Shown here: one piece after another, positions 44,246 to 52,503 of the stretch
How the letters are laid out: each line of letters opens with the position of its first letter
How positions within the stretch are numbered: the stretch's first letter is position 1
Notes under the pieces: model-generated
Databases searched by the model: none
Told to the model about the DNA's origin: nothing
Seen by the model: the letters and a program-made list of their open reading frames with translations, nothing else
DNA from: Nocardia sp.
GTDB lineage: Bacteria > Actinomycetota > Actinomycetes > Mycobacteriales > Mycobacteriaceae
NCBI RefSeq assembly: GCF_025465275.1
Contig: NZ_JAODNK010000063.1
Coordinates: 1-64,000 of the forward strand
DNA: 64,000 nt
Direction of reading: 5' to 3'
Program-made: the position numbers and the translations under genes

Positions 44246-45388
44246 TCAGTACTGGACCGAACCACCCAACTGCGTGGTCACACCGCCGACGTCGGAGGTC
44301 TGGCCGGGGATATCCCCCTCGGGGAGCTTACCAATCTGGCCGAGCGCGTCCAGGATGGTGCCGCCACCGGGGAGCAGGCGCACGAAGTTCTCGGCGTCCG
44401 CCTTGGCGGCATTGGCGCCGGTGCTGTCGAGCACGAATTCGAGCTTGCGATCATCGCCGGCGCCCGCGCTGGCGAAGGCCGTCACCTTGATCTGGTTGAC
44501 CGTGGTGTAGTCCATCGACACACCGGCCTCACCGGTACCACCCGGCGTGGTGTAGCCGATGGTGCCGACGTAACCGTCCAGATTGCTGAAGTGGTGGGTG
44601 TTGGCGGCCCAGCCGGGCAGCGCGACACCGCCGTCGACGTTCGCACCGATCTCGGTGTGCGGACCGGTCATCGCGACCACCGGCGCGGCCGGGGCGGTCT
44701 CGACGGCCGGGGACTGCCACTGCGGCTTCTGCACGGTCGGCTCACCGGTCAGCGTGTCCACCGAGGTGGTATCCGGCTGGGTCGGGGCGACCGTGTCCGG
44801 CTGCGTGGTACCCGGCTTGGCCGGCTGGTTCGCCTGACCCGGAACCGTCTGCTGGTTCGGCTGATTGGGCACCTGCACCGGAATGGCGGGCACCGTCTGG
44901 CCGGGCACCGGCAGCGGCGCGACGCGCGGCACGGTCACACCCGGCTGCGTCGGCTTCGACTTCGGACCGTCCTGCGGCGCGACACCGGCCGGCTGCGTAT
45001 CGGGCTTGGGCGTGGTGCCGTCCGTCGGGGCGTCACCCGCGGGCGCGTTGGTATCCGGCTTGGGCGAACCGGGGGTGGTGACACCCGGCTGGCTCGGCTG
45101 TGGCTTGGTGGCGTCCGGTTTGGTGGTATCCGGCTTGGGCGCCGGGATCGACCCGATCTTGGGGTCGACGGGGACAGGCTGCTCGGTCGTCGGTGCCGCC
45201 GCCTGGCTACCATCGGTGGCGCCCGGCTGACCGTCGGTGCTCGGCTGCTGCCCGGGGGCCGCCGGGACCGCGCCCGGGTCGGCGGGGGCCGCATTCGCAG
45301 GACTGCCCAGGAGGCTGACCACGGCGGCCGCGCCCACCAGCGACAGGGAGGTGGTGGCCTTGATCCGATTCGGCTTGCGGTGCTTCAC
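44246..45388 (-). CDS. Secreted Pro/Thr-rich repeat protein
   Basis: 380 residues from GTG 45388, which reads MKHRKPNRIKATTSLSLVGAAAVVSLLGSPANAAPADPG: a Sec signal peptide cut after NAA near residue 35. Longer starts at 45415 and 45487 are possible. The middle is a low-complexity linker of P-x-T/Q, with PDTTKPDATKPQP-like and QPGVT/VPRV repeats, from about residue 40 to 220. The C-terminal 130 residues look folded (MTGPHTEIGANVDGGVALPGWAANTHHFSNLDGYVGTIGYTTPGG...VNQIKVTAFASAGAGDDRKLEFVLDSTG). It is likely a surface protein on a Pro-rich stalk. The end domain resembles no family known to me. Confidence 0.75.
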   Translation of the reverse strand: MKHRKPNRIKATTSLSLVGAAAVVSLLGSPANAAPADPGAVPAAPGQQPSTDGQPGATDGSQAAAPTTEQPVPVDPKIGSIPAPKPDTTKPDATKPQPSQPGVTTPGSPKPDTNAPAGDAPTDGTTPKPDTQPAGVAPQDGPKSKPTQPGVTVPRVAPLPVPGQTVPAIPVQVPNQPNQQTVPGQANQPAKPGTTQPDTVAPTQPDTTSVDTLTGEPTVQKPQWQSPAVETAPAAPVVAMTGPHTEIGANVDGGVALPGWAANTHHFSNLDGYVGTIGYTTPGGTGEAGVSMDYTTVNQIKVTAFASAGAGDDRKLEFVLDSTGANAAKADAENFVRLLPGGGTILDALGQIGKLPEGDIPGQTSDVGGVTTQLGGSVQY

Positions 45389-45586
45389 TTTTCGCCCTAT
45401 TCCTTCGTCCCTCATCACCACGAACGGACGTGCGGGCGAGTACGAGCTGTACACCGGCTGACCCGGAAAGGGTTGACCCACCGACATTCTCGCGATCGCC
45501 CTGCCGATCGCTTCCCGTCGCGAAGTGAATCACACCGGCGTAAGTGGGGCAAGGCGAAGCCCCTCACATCACCGGAAGTTCATCCG

Positions 45587-46990
45587 TCAGTCGAGATCGT
45601 CGTGCCGCATGAGCTGGCGCGCGGCCTCCGTGACGGAACCGGTCAGCGAAGGATAGACCGAGAAGGTCTGCGCAAGATCGTTGACGGTCAGATTGTTCTG
45701 CACCGCAAGGGCGATTGGCAGGATGAGCTCGGAAGCGATGGGCGCCACCACTACTCCGCCGATGACCACCCCGGTGGCCGGACGGCAGAAGATCTTCACG
45801 AAACCCCGGCGCAGCCCCGACATCTTGGCGCGCGGATTGGTGTTGAGCGGCAGCATGACCGTGCGGGCCGGGACCTCACCATTGTCGATGGCGGTCTGGC
45901 TGACGCCGACGGTGGCGATCTCCGGACGTGTGAACACCGCGGAGGCAACGGTTTTCAGGCGAATGGGCTGCACACCCTCACCGAGTGCGTGGTACATGGC
46001 AATTCGGCCCTGCATGGCGGCCACAGAGGCCAGCGGCAGCAGTCCGGTGCAGTCACCGGCCGCGTACACACCGGTGGCGGTGGTGCGCGAAACCCGGTCC
46101 ACACGCAGGTATCCGCCCTTGTCCAGCTCGATGCCCAGGCGAGCCAGGCCGAGATTCTGGGTATTGGGCACCGAGCCGACGGTCATGAGCGCATGCGAGC
46201 CGGTCACCGTGCGGCCGTCGGACAGCTTCACCACGATGCCGTCGGCGGTGCGCTCGACCGCATCGGCGCGCGCGTGCTTGACCAGTTCCACACCGCGTTC
46301 GGCGAGCGCGTCCTCCAGCACCAGCGCGGCATCGGCATCCTCGCCGGGCAGCACGCGGTCGCGGCTGGAGACCAACTTCACCTGCACGCCCATTTCGGTA
46401 TAGGCGGAGACGAATTCGGCGCCGGTCACGCCGGAACCGACCACCACGAGCGTCTCGGGCAGTTCCTTGAGGTCGTAGAGCTGGCGCCAGTTCAGGATGC
46501 GCTCGCCGTCCGGCTCAGCGCCCTCCAGCACGCGCGGGCTGGCGCCGGTGGCAATGAGTACCACCTCGGCCTCGATCACCTGCTGCTGCCCGTCTGCGAG
46601 GGTCGCCTTCACCAGGTGGGTGGCCAGGCCCGGCGCCTGGTCGATGAGCTCGCCGTGGCCGGCCAGCACGGTCACGCCGGCGGCCTGCAACTTGACCTTG
46701 ATATCGGAGGACTGCGCCTGCGCGAGCGCCTTCACGCGCGAATTCACCTCGCCCAGACTCACCTGCGCCTGCGAGGGATGCACGGTGATGCCGAGGTCGC
46801 GGGCGCGGCGCAGATCGGTGCGCACGCCGGTGGAGGCGATGAAGGTCTTCGAGGGCACACAGTCCCAGAGCACACAGGCTCCGCCGATGCCGTCACTGTC
46901 GATCAGCGTGACCGGCGCCCCGTGCTGTGCGGCGACCAATGCCGCTTCGTAACCGGCGGGGCCGCCTCCGATGATCGCAATGCGGGTCAT
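45587..46990 (-). CDS. lpdA: NAD(P)H quinone reductase LpdA
   Basis: 467 residues from ATG 46990. Flavoprotein disulfide reductase family: TRIAIIGGGPAGYEAALVAAQHG (FAD), VVVGSGVTGAEFVSAYTEMG (NAD(P)), TATGVYAAGDCTGLLPLASVAAMQGRIAMYHALGEG. In mycobacterial LpdA the redox cysteine pair is incomplete and the enzyme reduces quinones. Here the N-terminus reads GGACVLWDCVPSK, so both cysteines of a CX4C pair are present. The C-terminal His-Glu dyad of true lipoamide dehydrogenases is not visible. It is followed downstream by a GC-rich hairpin-like segment at 45544-45567. Confidence 0.9.
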   Translation of the reverse strand: MTRIAIIGGGPAGYEAALVAAQHGAPVTLIDSDGIGGACVLWDCVPSKTFIASTGVRTDLRRARDLGITVHPSQAQVSLGEVNSRVKALAQAQSSDIKVKLQAAGVTVLAGHGELIDQAPGLATHLVKATLADGQQQVIEAEVVLIATGASPRVLEGAEPDGERILNWRQLYDLKELPETLVVVGSGVTGAEFVSAYTEMGVQVKLVSSRDRVLPGEDADAALVLEDALAERGVELVKHARADAVERTADGIVVKLSDGRTVTGSHALMTVGSVPNTQNLGLARLGIELDKGGYLRVDRVSRTTATGVYAAGDCTGLLPLASVAAMQGRIAMYHALGEGVQPIRLKTVASAVFTRPEIATVGVSQTAIDNGEVPARTVMLPLNTNPRAKMSGLRRGFVKIFCRPATGVVIGGVVVAPIASELILPIALAVQNNLTVNDLAQTFSVYPSLTGSVTEAARQLMRHDDLD

Positions 46991-47216
46991 TGTTCCCTCG
47001 CTTCTGGGTGGGCTATCGGGATCTCCGATGCCGCACCCCAACGTTATCGGCTCAGGTCCGCGCAGCTGGAACCGCATCTGGAGACGGCTTCGTCACATTC
47101 CGCGACCGTCTCGATCACGGTCGGAGCAGGTCCGGAGGGACCGGCCGAACTACTCGCGAACCGCTGAGGATCGGGATCGGGGGAGGTTGCCGGGGATTGT
47201 TCGATACGCTCTCACA

Positions 47217-47696
47217 GTGCCGATTTACGCCGCCTACGGGTCCAACATGGATCCCGAGCAGATGCTCAAGCGCTGTCCGCACTCCCCTGTGTCCGGAACC
47301 GGCTGGCTGGAGGGTTGGCGCCTGACCTTCGCCGGGGACGACATCGGCTGGGAGGGACCGCTTGCCACCGTGGTCGAGGAGCCCGGCTCACGGGTATTCG
47401 TCGTCCTGTACGACGTACCTGGTGAGGACGAGGCGAGCCTGGACCGCTGGGAGGGCTCGGACTTCGGCATCCACAAGAAGATCCGGCTCCGCGTCACACC
47501 CAGTCAGGGCAATGCCACGCAGCCGGTGCTCGCCTGGTTGTACGTCCTGGACGCCTACGAGGGCGGCCTACCCTCGGCCCGCTATCTGGGAGTGATCGCC
47601 GAAGGCGCCGAAAAGGCCGGTGCCCCCGGCGAATACGTGCACGCCCTCCGCACCCGCAACAGCAAGAACGTCGGGCCGGGCACCTTCGGGCCCTGA
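47217..47696 (+). CDS. Gamma-glutamylcyclotransferase-like protein
   Basis: 159 residues from GTG 47217. The fold begins YAAYGSNMDPEQMLKRCPHSPVSGTGWLEGWRLTF, the conserved YGSN motif, with the catalytic Glu expected in the ...VPGEDEASLDRWEGSDFGIH region. These proteins release pyroglutamate from gamma-glutamyl peptides. The sequence corresponds to Rv3304 beside lpdA and amiA1 (from memory). It ends at a strong terminator. Confidence 0.8.
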   Translation: MPIYAAYGSNMDPEQMLKRCPHSPVSGTGWLEGWRLTFAGDDIGWEGPLATVVEEPGSRVFVVLYDVPGEDEASLDRWEGSDFGIHKKIRLRVTPSQGNATQPVLAWLYVLDAYEGGLPSARYLGVIAEGAEKAGAPGEYVHALRTRNSKNVGPGTFGP

Positions 47697-47763
47697 CAGT
47701 TCCCGGTCACCATCGACTTCATTGCTCGCTATCAGCATTCATACGAAGCTGAATTCATACGAA

Positions 47764-47803
47764 GCTGGGCCGCACCCTCGGGTGCGGCCCAGCGTTTTGT
47801 TTT
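47764..47803 (+). terminator. Intrinsic terminator of the cyclotransferase gene
   Basis: GCTGGGCCGCACCC and GGGTGCGGCCCAGC form a 14-bp stem with loop TC, followed by GTTTTGTTTT. Just before it, the 16-bp unit ATTCATACGAAGCTGA is repeated in tandem, the second copy slightly changed (47738-47769). Confidence 0.95.
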
Positions 47804-47819
47804 CCGGTGAAGGCGTAGG

Positions 47820-49235
47820 TCAGTACGCGTTCAGCACGATGTTCGTCATGACGCGGACGCCCACGGCGAGGGCGCGCTCGTCGATATCGAAGGTGGGCTG
47901 GTGCAGGTCGAGTTGTTCGCCCTGGCCGGACCAGACGCCGAGGCGGGCCATGGCTCCCGGGACCTCTTCCAGGTACCAGGAGAAGTCCTCGCCGCCGCCG
48001 GACTGCTGGGTATCGGCGAGGGCATCGGGGCCGACCTCGCGGATGGCCTCCTCGAACATGCGCACGGCCAGTTCGTCGTTCACGACCGGGGGCACGCCGC
48101 GCTTGTAGTTGAGCTGCCAGCGCACGCCCGTGGGGGCGAGCAGGCCCTCGACGATCTCGCGCACCATGGGCTCGAGCAGCGACCAGGTGGCGTGATCGCC
48201 GGTACGAACGGTGCCGGTGAGCATGCCGGTCTGCGGAATCGCGTTGGGCGCCTTGCCCGCCGACACCGCACCCCACACCATGACGGTGCTGGTACGCGGG
48301 TCGATACGGCGGCTCAGCAGACCCGGCAGGCCGGTGATGACGGTGCCGATGGCGTACACCAGATCACTGGTGAGGTGCGGGCGCGAGGTGTGGCCGCCCG
48401 GCGAATCCAGGACCAGTTCGACGGTGTCCGCCGCCGAGGTGATGGCGCCGACGCGAATACCTACCCGCCCGACCTCGAGCCGAGGGTCGCAGTGCACCGC
48501 GAACATTCGCGAGACGTCTTCCATCGCGCCCGCGGCGACCATATCGATGGCGCCGCCGGGCATGACCTCTTCGGCGGGCTGGAACACCAGCCGCACACCG
48601 ACCGGAAGGTTCGGAACTTCGGCCAGCGCCAAGGCGGTACCGAGCAGGATCGTGGTGTGCGCATCGTGGCCACAGGCATGCGAGACGCCGGGCACCGTCG
48701 AGGCGAACGGCAGGCCGGTGTACTCCTGCAGCGGCAGTGCGTCCATATCGGCGCGCAGGCCGATGCGCGGGGTGTCCGGGCCGATATCGCAGATCAGGCC
48801 GGTGCCGTTCGGTAGCTTGCGCGGCTCGAGACCGGCCTTGACCAGCCAGGTTTCAATGAATTCGGTGGTACCGAACTCGGCGCGAGACAGCTCCGGGTTG
48901 GCGTGGATGTGCCGGCGCCAAGAAACCAGGTCGTCCGCGTGCTCGGCGAGCCACGCGTCCACGACGTCTCGACCACTGATCTCACCATCGGGTATTTCAG
49001 CCATATCAACACTCACCGTGCCCATTTCAAAGCCCATATCGACCCCCACCGCGCTGCCCGTCACGACGCTCGCAACCCCTTCCGGCTTACAGGCCGCTAA
49101 CGGTCCCGTAGCCCTGGCGGTATCCAGCGTCGCTCGCGCAGAATCCACCACGGTACTCGCGTGGACCTGCGTGGTTACGCAAGCTGCCGCCTCGGGGCCC
49201 GATGCTCGCACCGTGGACCGGCCGGTTGTGCTCAC
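47820..49235 (-). CDS. M20 amidohydrolase (AmiA1-like)
   Basis: 471 residues from GTG 49235, with AGGAGG seven bases upstream. The first 80 residues are a Ser/Thr/Ala-rich leader not found in mycobacterial AmiA1; ATG 49004 would remove it. Metal-dependent peptidase/amidohydrolase: RRHIHANPELSRAEF, ADMDALPL, SHACGHDAHTTILLGTAL, QPAEEVMPGGA, and QSGGGEDFSWYLEEVPGAMARLG. Family members cleave N-acyl or carbamoyl amino acids or peptides. It overlaps the AmiB stop by 4 nt (GTGA), so the two are one coupled unit. Confidence 0.9.
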   Translation of the reverse strand: MSTTGRSTVRASGPEAAACVTTQVHASTVVDSARATLDTARATGPLAACKPEGVASVVTGSAVGVDMGFEMGTVSVDMAEIPDGEISGRDVVDAWLAEHADDLVSWRRHIHANPELSRAEFGTTEFIETWLVKAGLEPRKLPNGTGLICDIGPDTPRIGLRADMDALPLQEYTGLPFASTVPGVSHACGHDAHTTILLGTALALAEVPNLPVGVRLVFQPAEEVMPGGAIDMVAAGAMEDVSRMFAVHCDPRLEVGRVGIRVGAITSAADTVELVLDSPGGHTSRPHLTSDLVYAIGTVITGLPGLLSRRIDPRTSTVMVWGAVSAGKAPNAIPQTGMLTGTVRTGDHATWSLLEPMVREIVEGLLAPTGVRWQLNYKRGVPPVVNDELAVRMFEEAIREVGPDALADTQQSGGGEDFSWYLEEVPGAMARLGVWSGQGEQLDLHQPTFDIDERALAVGVRVMTNIVLNAY

Positions 49236-50542
49236 CGAATGTCCTCCTGTCGAAGAAACTGCCGTTGCATGACTCGTTCCGACAACCTGTCCCTATGAAA
49301 TTCGTCCCCTGCGATCTGTATCGCGGTGCGGGCCAAAGCCGTTGCCCCATCGATGACAGCTCGATCAGCGGAGACGTTCACCGCAGCAGCCGCGAACGCC
49401 GGCTGGTGGGTCACCGCTCCCCCGGCGTCGATGCCGATGACCGGGTGGATGCCGGGAATCACATTGGTGACATTGCCCATATCCGTAGAACCAAGCGGCC
49501 GCGCGGCCTCGAGTTCCGGGGCAATGGGCTCGCGTCCGAGATCGCGGATCTGCTCGCGATAGGCACACAGTAGTGCGCTGTCGGGCGTGAGCTCGGTATA
49601 TGTCGGCGCGAGCTTCCGAATGTCATGGGTACATCCGGTCGCGAGGGCGCCTGCCTCGAAACAGGCCGATGCGCGTTGCATCAGATCATCGAGGCTCGCG
49701 GAGTCGACTGCCCGTAGGTAATACAGCAGTTCCGCATGGCCGGGCACGATATTGGGGGCTACGCCGCCGGACGCGACTATACCGTGCAGCTGCTGTCCGG
49801 GGCTGAGATGTTGACGGAGCAAACCGAGGGCAACTTGCGCGATAGTGACGGCGTCCCCGGCGTTTCGGCCGTGCTGCGGCGCGGCGCTGGCATGCGATTC
49901 GCGGCCGCGGTAGGTCACCGACAGATCGGCCAGCGCGAGCGAATGCGCACCGGCGATATCCTCCGGACCCGGATGCACCATGAGCGCCATGGCCACATCG
50001 TCGAAGACGCCACGCTCGAGCATGAGCACCTTGCCGCCGCCGCTCTCCTCAGCGGGCGTGCCGAGCAACTTCACGGTGATACCGCAGGCATCGGCGACCG
50101 CGGCCAGCCCCAGCGCCGCGCCGACCGCGGAGGCGGCAATGATGTTGTGCCCGCACGCATGTCCGATTTCTGGCAGTGCGTCGTATTCGGCGCAGATCGC
50201 GACCACCAGCTCACCGGTGCCGAATTCGGCGGAGAAGGCGGTCTTCAGATCGGCCACACCGGTTTCGATGCGGAAGCCGCGTTCGCGCAGGGGCTCGATG
50301 GTCTTGGCTACGCTGCGGAATTCCTCGAAAGCGAGCTCCGGCTCGGCGTGAATCGAGTGCGAGAGTGCGATCAACTGCTCGCGGGCGTCAGCGATGGCAG
50401 CGTCGGAGGCAGACGCCGTAGTCGTATTCAAAGGCGACACAGCAAGATTGGACGGCGCAGCATTCAACGCCGACACAGACGCCGAGTGCCGTTCACTGGA
50501 TGTGCAAATTTTCCGGTCATCGCCGCTGCGCGATGGTGGCAT
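49232..50542 (-). CDS. M20 amidohydrolase (AmiB1-like)
   Basis: 436 residues from ATG 50542; longer and shorter starts are possible because no good ribosome site is seen. Catalytic motifs: SIHAEPELAFEEF, CAEYDALPEIGHACGHNIIAASAVGAALGL, GTPAEESGGGKV and GSTDMGNVTNVIPG. The family binds two zinc ions. The AmiA/AmiB pair matches the Rv3305c/Rv3306c order (from memory). The leader before ASDAAIADARE is poorly conserved. Confidence 0.88.
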   Translation of the reverse strand: MPPSRSGDDRKICTSSERHSASVSALNAAPSNLAVSPLNTTTASASDAAIADAREQLIALSHSIHAEPELAFEEFRSVAKTIEPLRERGFRIETGVADLKTAFSAEFGTGELVVAICAEYDALPEIGHACGHNIIAASAVGAALGLAAVADACGITVKLLGTPAEESGGGKVLMLERGVFDDVAMALMVHPGPEDIAGAHSLALADLSVTYRGRESHASAAPQHGRNAGDAVTIAQVALGLLRQHLSPGQQLHGIVASGGVAPNIVPGHAELLYYLRAVDSASLDDLMQRASACFEAGALATGCTHDIRKLAPTYTELTPDSALLCAYREQIRDLGREPIAPELEAARPLGSTDMGNVTNVIPGIHPVIGIDAGGAVTHQPAFAAAAVNVSADRAVIDGATALARTAIQIAGDEFHRDRLSERVMQRQFLRQEDIR

Positions 50543-50726
50543 AAGACACAGTCTTACACTGTCCCGCCTCCCCGTAACTTTGGCGCGCAGCTTTGGAGCC
50601 GTTAGCCGCCGTGCACGCGTGCCCGCGGTCAGGGACGACACCGATTTTGGACGTACCCGACGAGTTACCGGACCGAACGAGATCAGTTGTCACGTTCCGA
50701 GCAACCCGTCGGCATTTCGCCCGGGC

Positions 50727-51434
50727 TCAGGCCGGGTTGAAGGCCAGGTTCTCCGGGGTGGTCTCGACCGCGAGGCCCGCCAGGATGTGCTGATGCAGGG
50801 CCCGCTTGATGACCGGCAGATTGGGCTTGCGATTGCCCTTGAGCGCGTCGGCCTGCGCGACCGCGGTGGCGAGCAGCGACTCCGCGTCGGCCTTGCCGTC
50901 CACGATCCGGGCGGCGAGGGCGTCGTCGGCGCCGTAGCGGCGGCCGGTGGTCATGGCCTCGACCGCCACCTGATTGGTGAGGCGGCCGGTGACCAGCGCA
51001 TTCATGGCGACCGTGAAAGGCATGCCCAGGTGCACCTCGGGCAGGCACCAGTAGCCGCGGTCGGCGCGCATGATGCGGAAATCGCAGGAGGTGGCCAGCA
51101 TGGCGCCCGCACCGAAGGCGTGCCCGTTCACCGCGGCGACGGTCGGCATCTGGAAGCCGAGCAGGCGGGTGTACAGCGAGTGCACGCGGTCGAGGTACCA
51201 GCAGTTCTTGTCGAAATTGCCGAACAGCCAATCGGTATCGAGGCCATTGCTGAAGAACTTGCCGTTGGCGGTGACGACCAGCGCGGCCGGGCCCTCGGAG
51301 GCCTCGACCTCGTCGAGCAGCGCGTGGAGCTCGGTGATCAGATCGGGATGGAAGCGGTTCTCGCTGTCGATGTTCTGGCCCTCGGCACCGAGGTACAGGA
51401 CGAACACATCCCCATCACGCTTCAAATACGGCAT
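50727..51434 (-). CDS. Enoyl-CoA hydratase/isomerase
   Basis: 235 residues, crotonase fold. MPYLKRDGDVFVLYLGAEGQNIDSENRFHPDLI is the N-strand, KFFSNGLDTDWL has the CoA-binding loop, VAAVNGHAFGAGAMLATSCDFRIMRADRGYWCLPEVHLGMPF holds the oxyanion glycines and Glu. Only one Glu (PEVHLG) of the hydratase pair is evident, which favours delta3-delta2 isomerase activity. It stands alone between amiB and deoD. Confidence 0.88.
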   Translation of the reverse strand: MPYLKRDGDVFVLYLGAEGQNIDSENRFHPDLITELHALLDEVEASEGPAALVVTANGKFFSNGLDTDWLFGNFDKNCWYLDRVHSLYTRLLGFQMPTVAAVNGHAFGAGAMLATSCDFRIMRADRGYWCLPEVHLGMPFTVAMNALVTGRLTNQVAVEAMTTGRRYGADDALAARIVDGKADAESLLATAVAQADALKGNRKPNLPVIKRALHQHILAGLAVETTPENLAFNPA

Positions 51435-51581
51435 GAGTGCAGATTAGCGGGGGCGCGGACGCACACCTACTCGCGGGTAGCCATTGCTTCGCGAGCTTTG
51501 CGAAAGCTGAAAAAGGTGCGAAACCGGCAGGTCCACGCCGTGCCATCGCACCGATGATCGCCTGCGACTAGGGTGGGCGAC

Positions 51582-52364
51582 ATGCTAGCCGAACAGGCCG
51601 CCGCGGAGGCGATAGCCGAACGTACGGGAGTAAAGAACCACCGGGTCGCGGTGGTGCTCGGATCCGGATGGCAGGAAGCCGCCGCCGAAATCGGTGAGCC
51701 CGCCACCTCCGTCCCCATGGGTGAGGTTCCGGGCTTCGGCTCGCCGACCGCCCAGGGGCACCAGGGCACCATCCACTCCGTGCTCGTGAATGACGCGCCG
51801 GTGCTGTTGCTCATGGGACGCCAGCACCTGTACGAGGGTTACGAGCCCGCCCAGGTTGTCCACAATGTGCGCACCGCGATTGCCGCGGGCGCGCAGACCG
51901 TGCTGCTCACCAATGCCGCGGGCGGGATTCGGGACGGGCTCTCCGTCGGCGAGCCCGTACTGATCAGCGATCACCTCAATCTCACCGGGCGCACGCCTGT
52001 CACCGGGGCGAACTTCGTCGATCTGGTCGACGCCTGGGATCCCGAATTGCGCGCGCTGGCACGCGATATCGACCCCAGCCTGACCGAGGGCGTGTACGCG
52101 GGCCTCACCGGACCGCAGTACGAGACCCCGGCCGAAATCCGCATGCTGCGCACCATCGGCGCGGATCTGGTGGGTATGTCCACGGTGCTGGAGGCCATTG
52201 CCTGCCGCGCCGCCGGAGCGCGGGTGCTGGGCATCTCGCTGGTCACCAATCTGGCCGCCGGAGTCACCGGCGCGCACCTCTCGCACGCCGAGGTGCTGGC
52301 CGAAGGGCACGCCGCCGCACCGCGATTGGGCAAGCTCCTGCGCGGAGTTCTCGAACGCCTCTGA
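51582..52364 (+). CDS. deoD: Purine nucleoside phosphorylase
   Basis: 260 residues from ATG 51582 (GTG 51573 is an alternative). Trimeric [110 protein letters not shown], and [12 protein letters not shown] with the catalytic Asn. It splits inosine and guanosine into base and ribose-1-phosphate. The stop codon is part of a 23-bp tandem repeat. Confidence 0.95.
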   Translation: MLAEQAAAEAIAERTGVKNHRVAVVLGSGWQEAAAEIGEPATSVPMGEVPGFGSPTAQGHQGTIHSVLVNDAPVLLLMGRQHLYEGYEPAQVVHNVRTAIAAGAQTVLLTNAAGGIRDGLSVGEPVLISDHLNLTGRTPVTGANFVDLVDAWDPELRALARDIDPSLTEGVYAGLTGPQYETPAEIRMLRTIGADLVGMSTVLEAIACRAAGARVLGISLVTNLAAGVTGAHLSHAEVLAEGHAAAPRLGKLLRGVLERL

Positions 52365-52412
52365 ACGGAGTTCTCGAACGCCCCCGAACGGAGTTCTCGA
52401 ACCCCTCTGAAC
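52344..52412. repeat. 23-bp tandem repeat at the deoD 3' end
   Basis: Three 23-bp units begin GGAGTTCTCGAACG/CC... at 52344, 52367 and 52390 and end CTGAAC or CCGAAC. The first unit contains the end of deoD including its TGA. Two units are nearly identical. It looks like slipped-strand expansion of the gene end. Confidence 0.9.
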
Positions 52413-52503
52413 GATCCGCCGCACGGCTTACGCTGCGGTGACGACGAGAGGCCCGTAGTACAGAGCCCGGATCGTCGTGGCCGACACGCTTTGAGGAGAT
52501 GGC

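Noticed and set aside
42752..47167. A 1471-codon open frame on the plus strand
   Set aside because: It lies opposite the membrane-anchored protein, the secreted protein and lpdA, all of which have ribosome sites, signal peptides or family motifs. High-GC DNA often leaves such antisense frames open.
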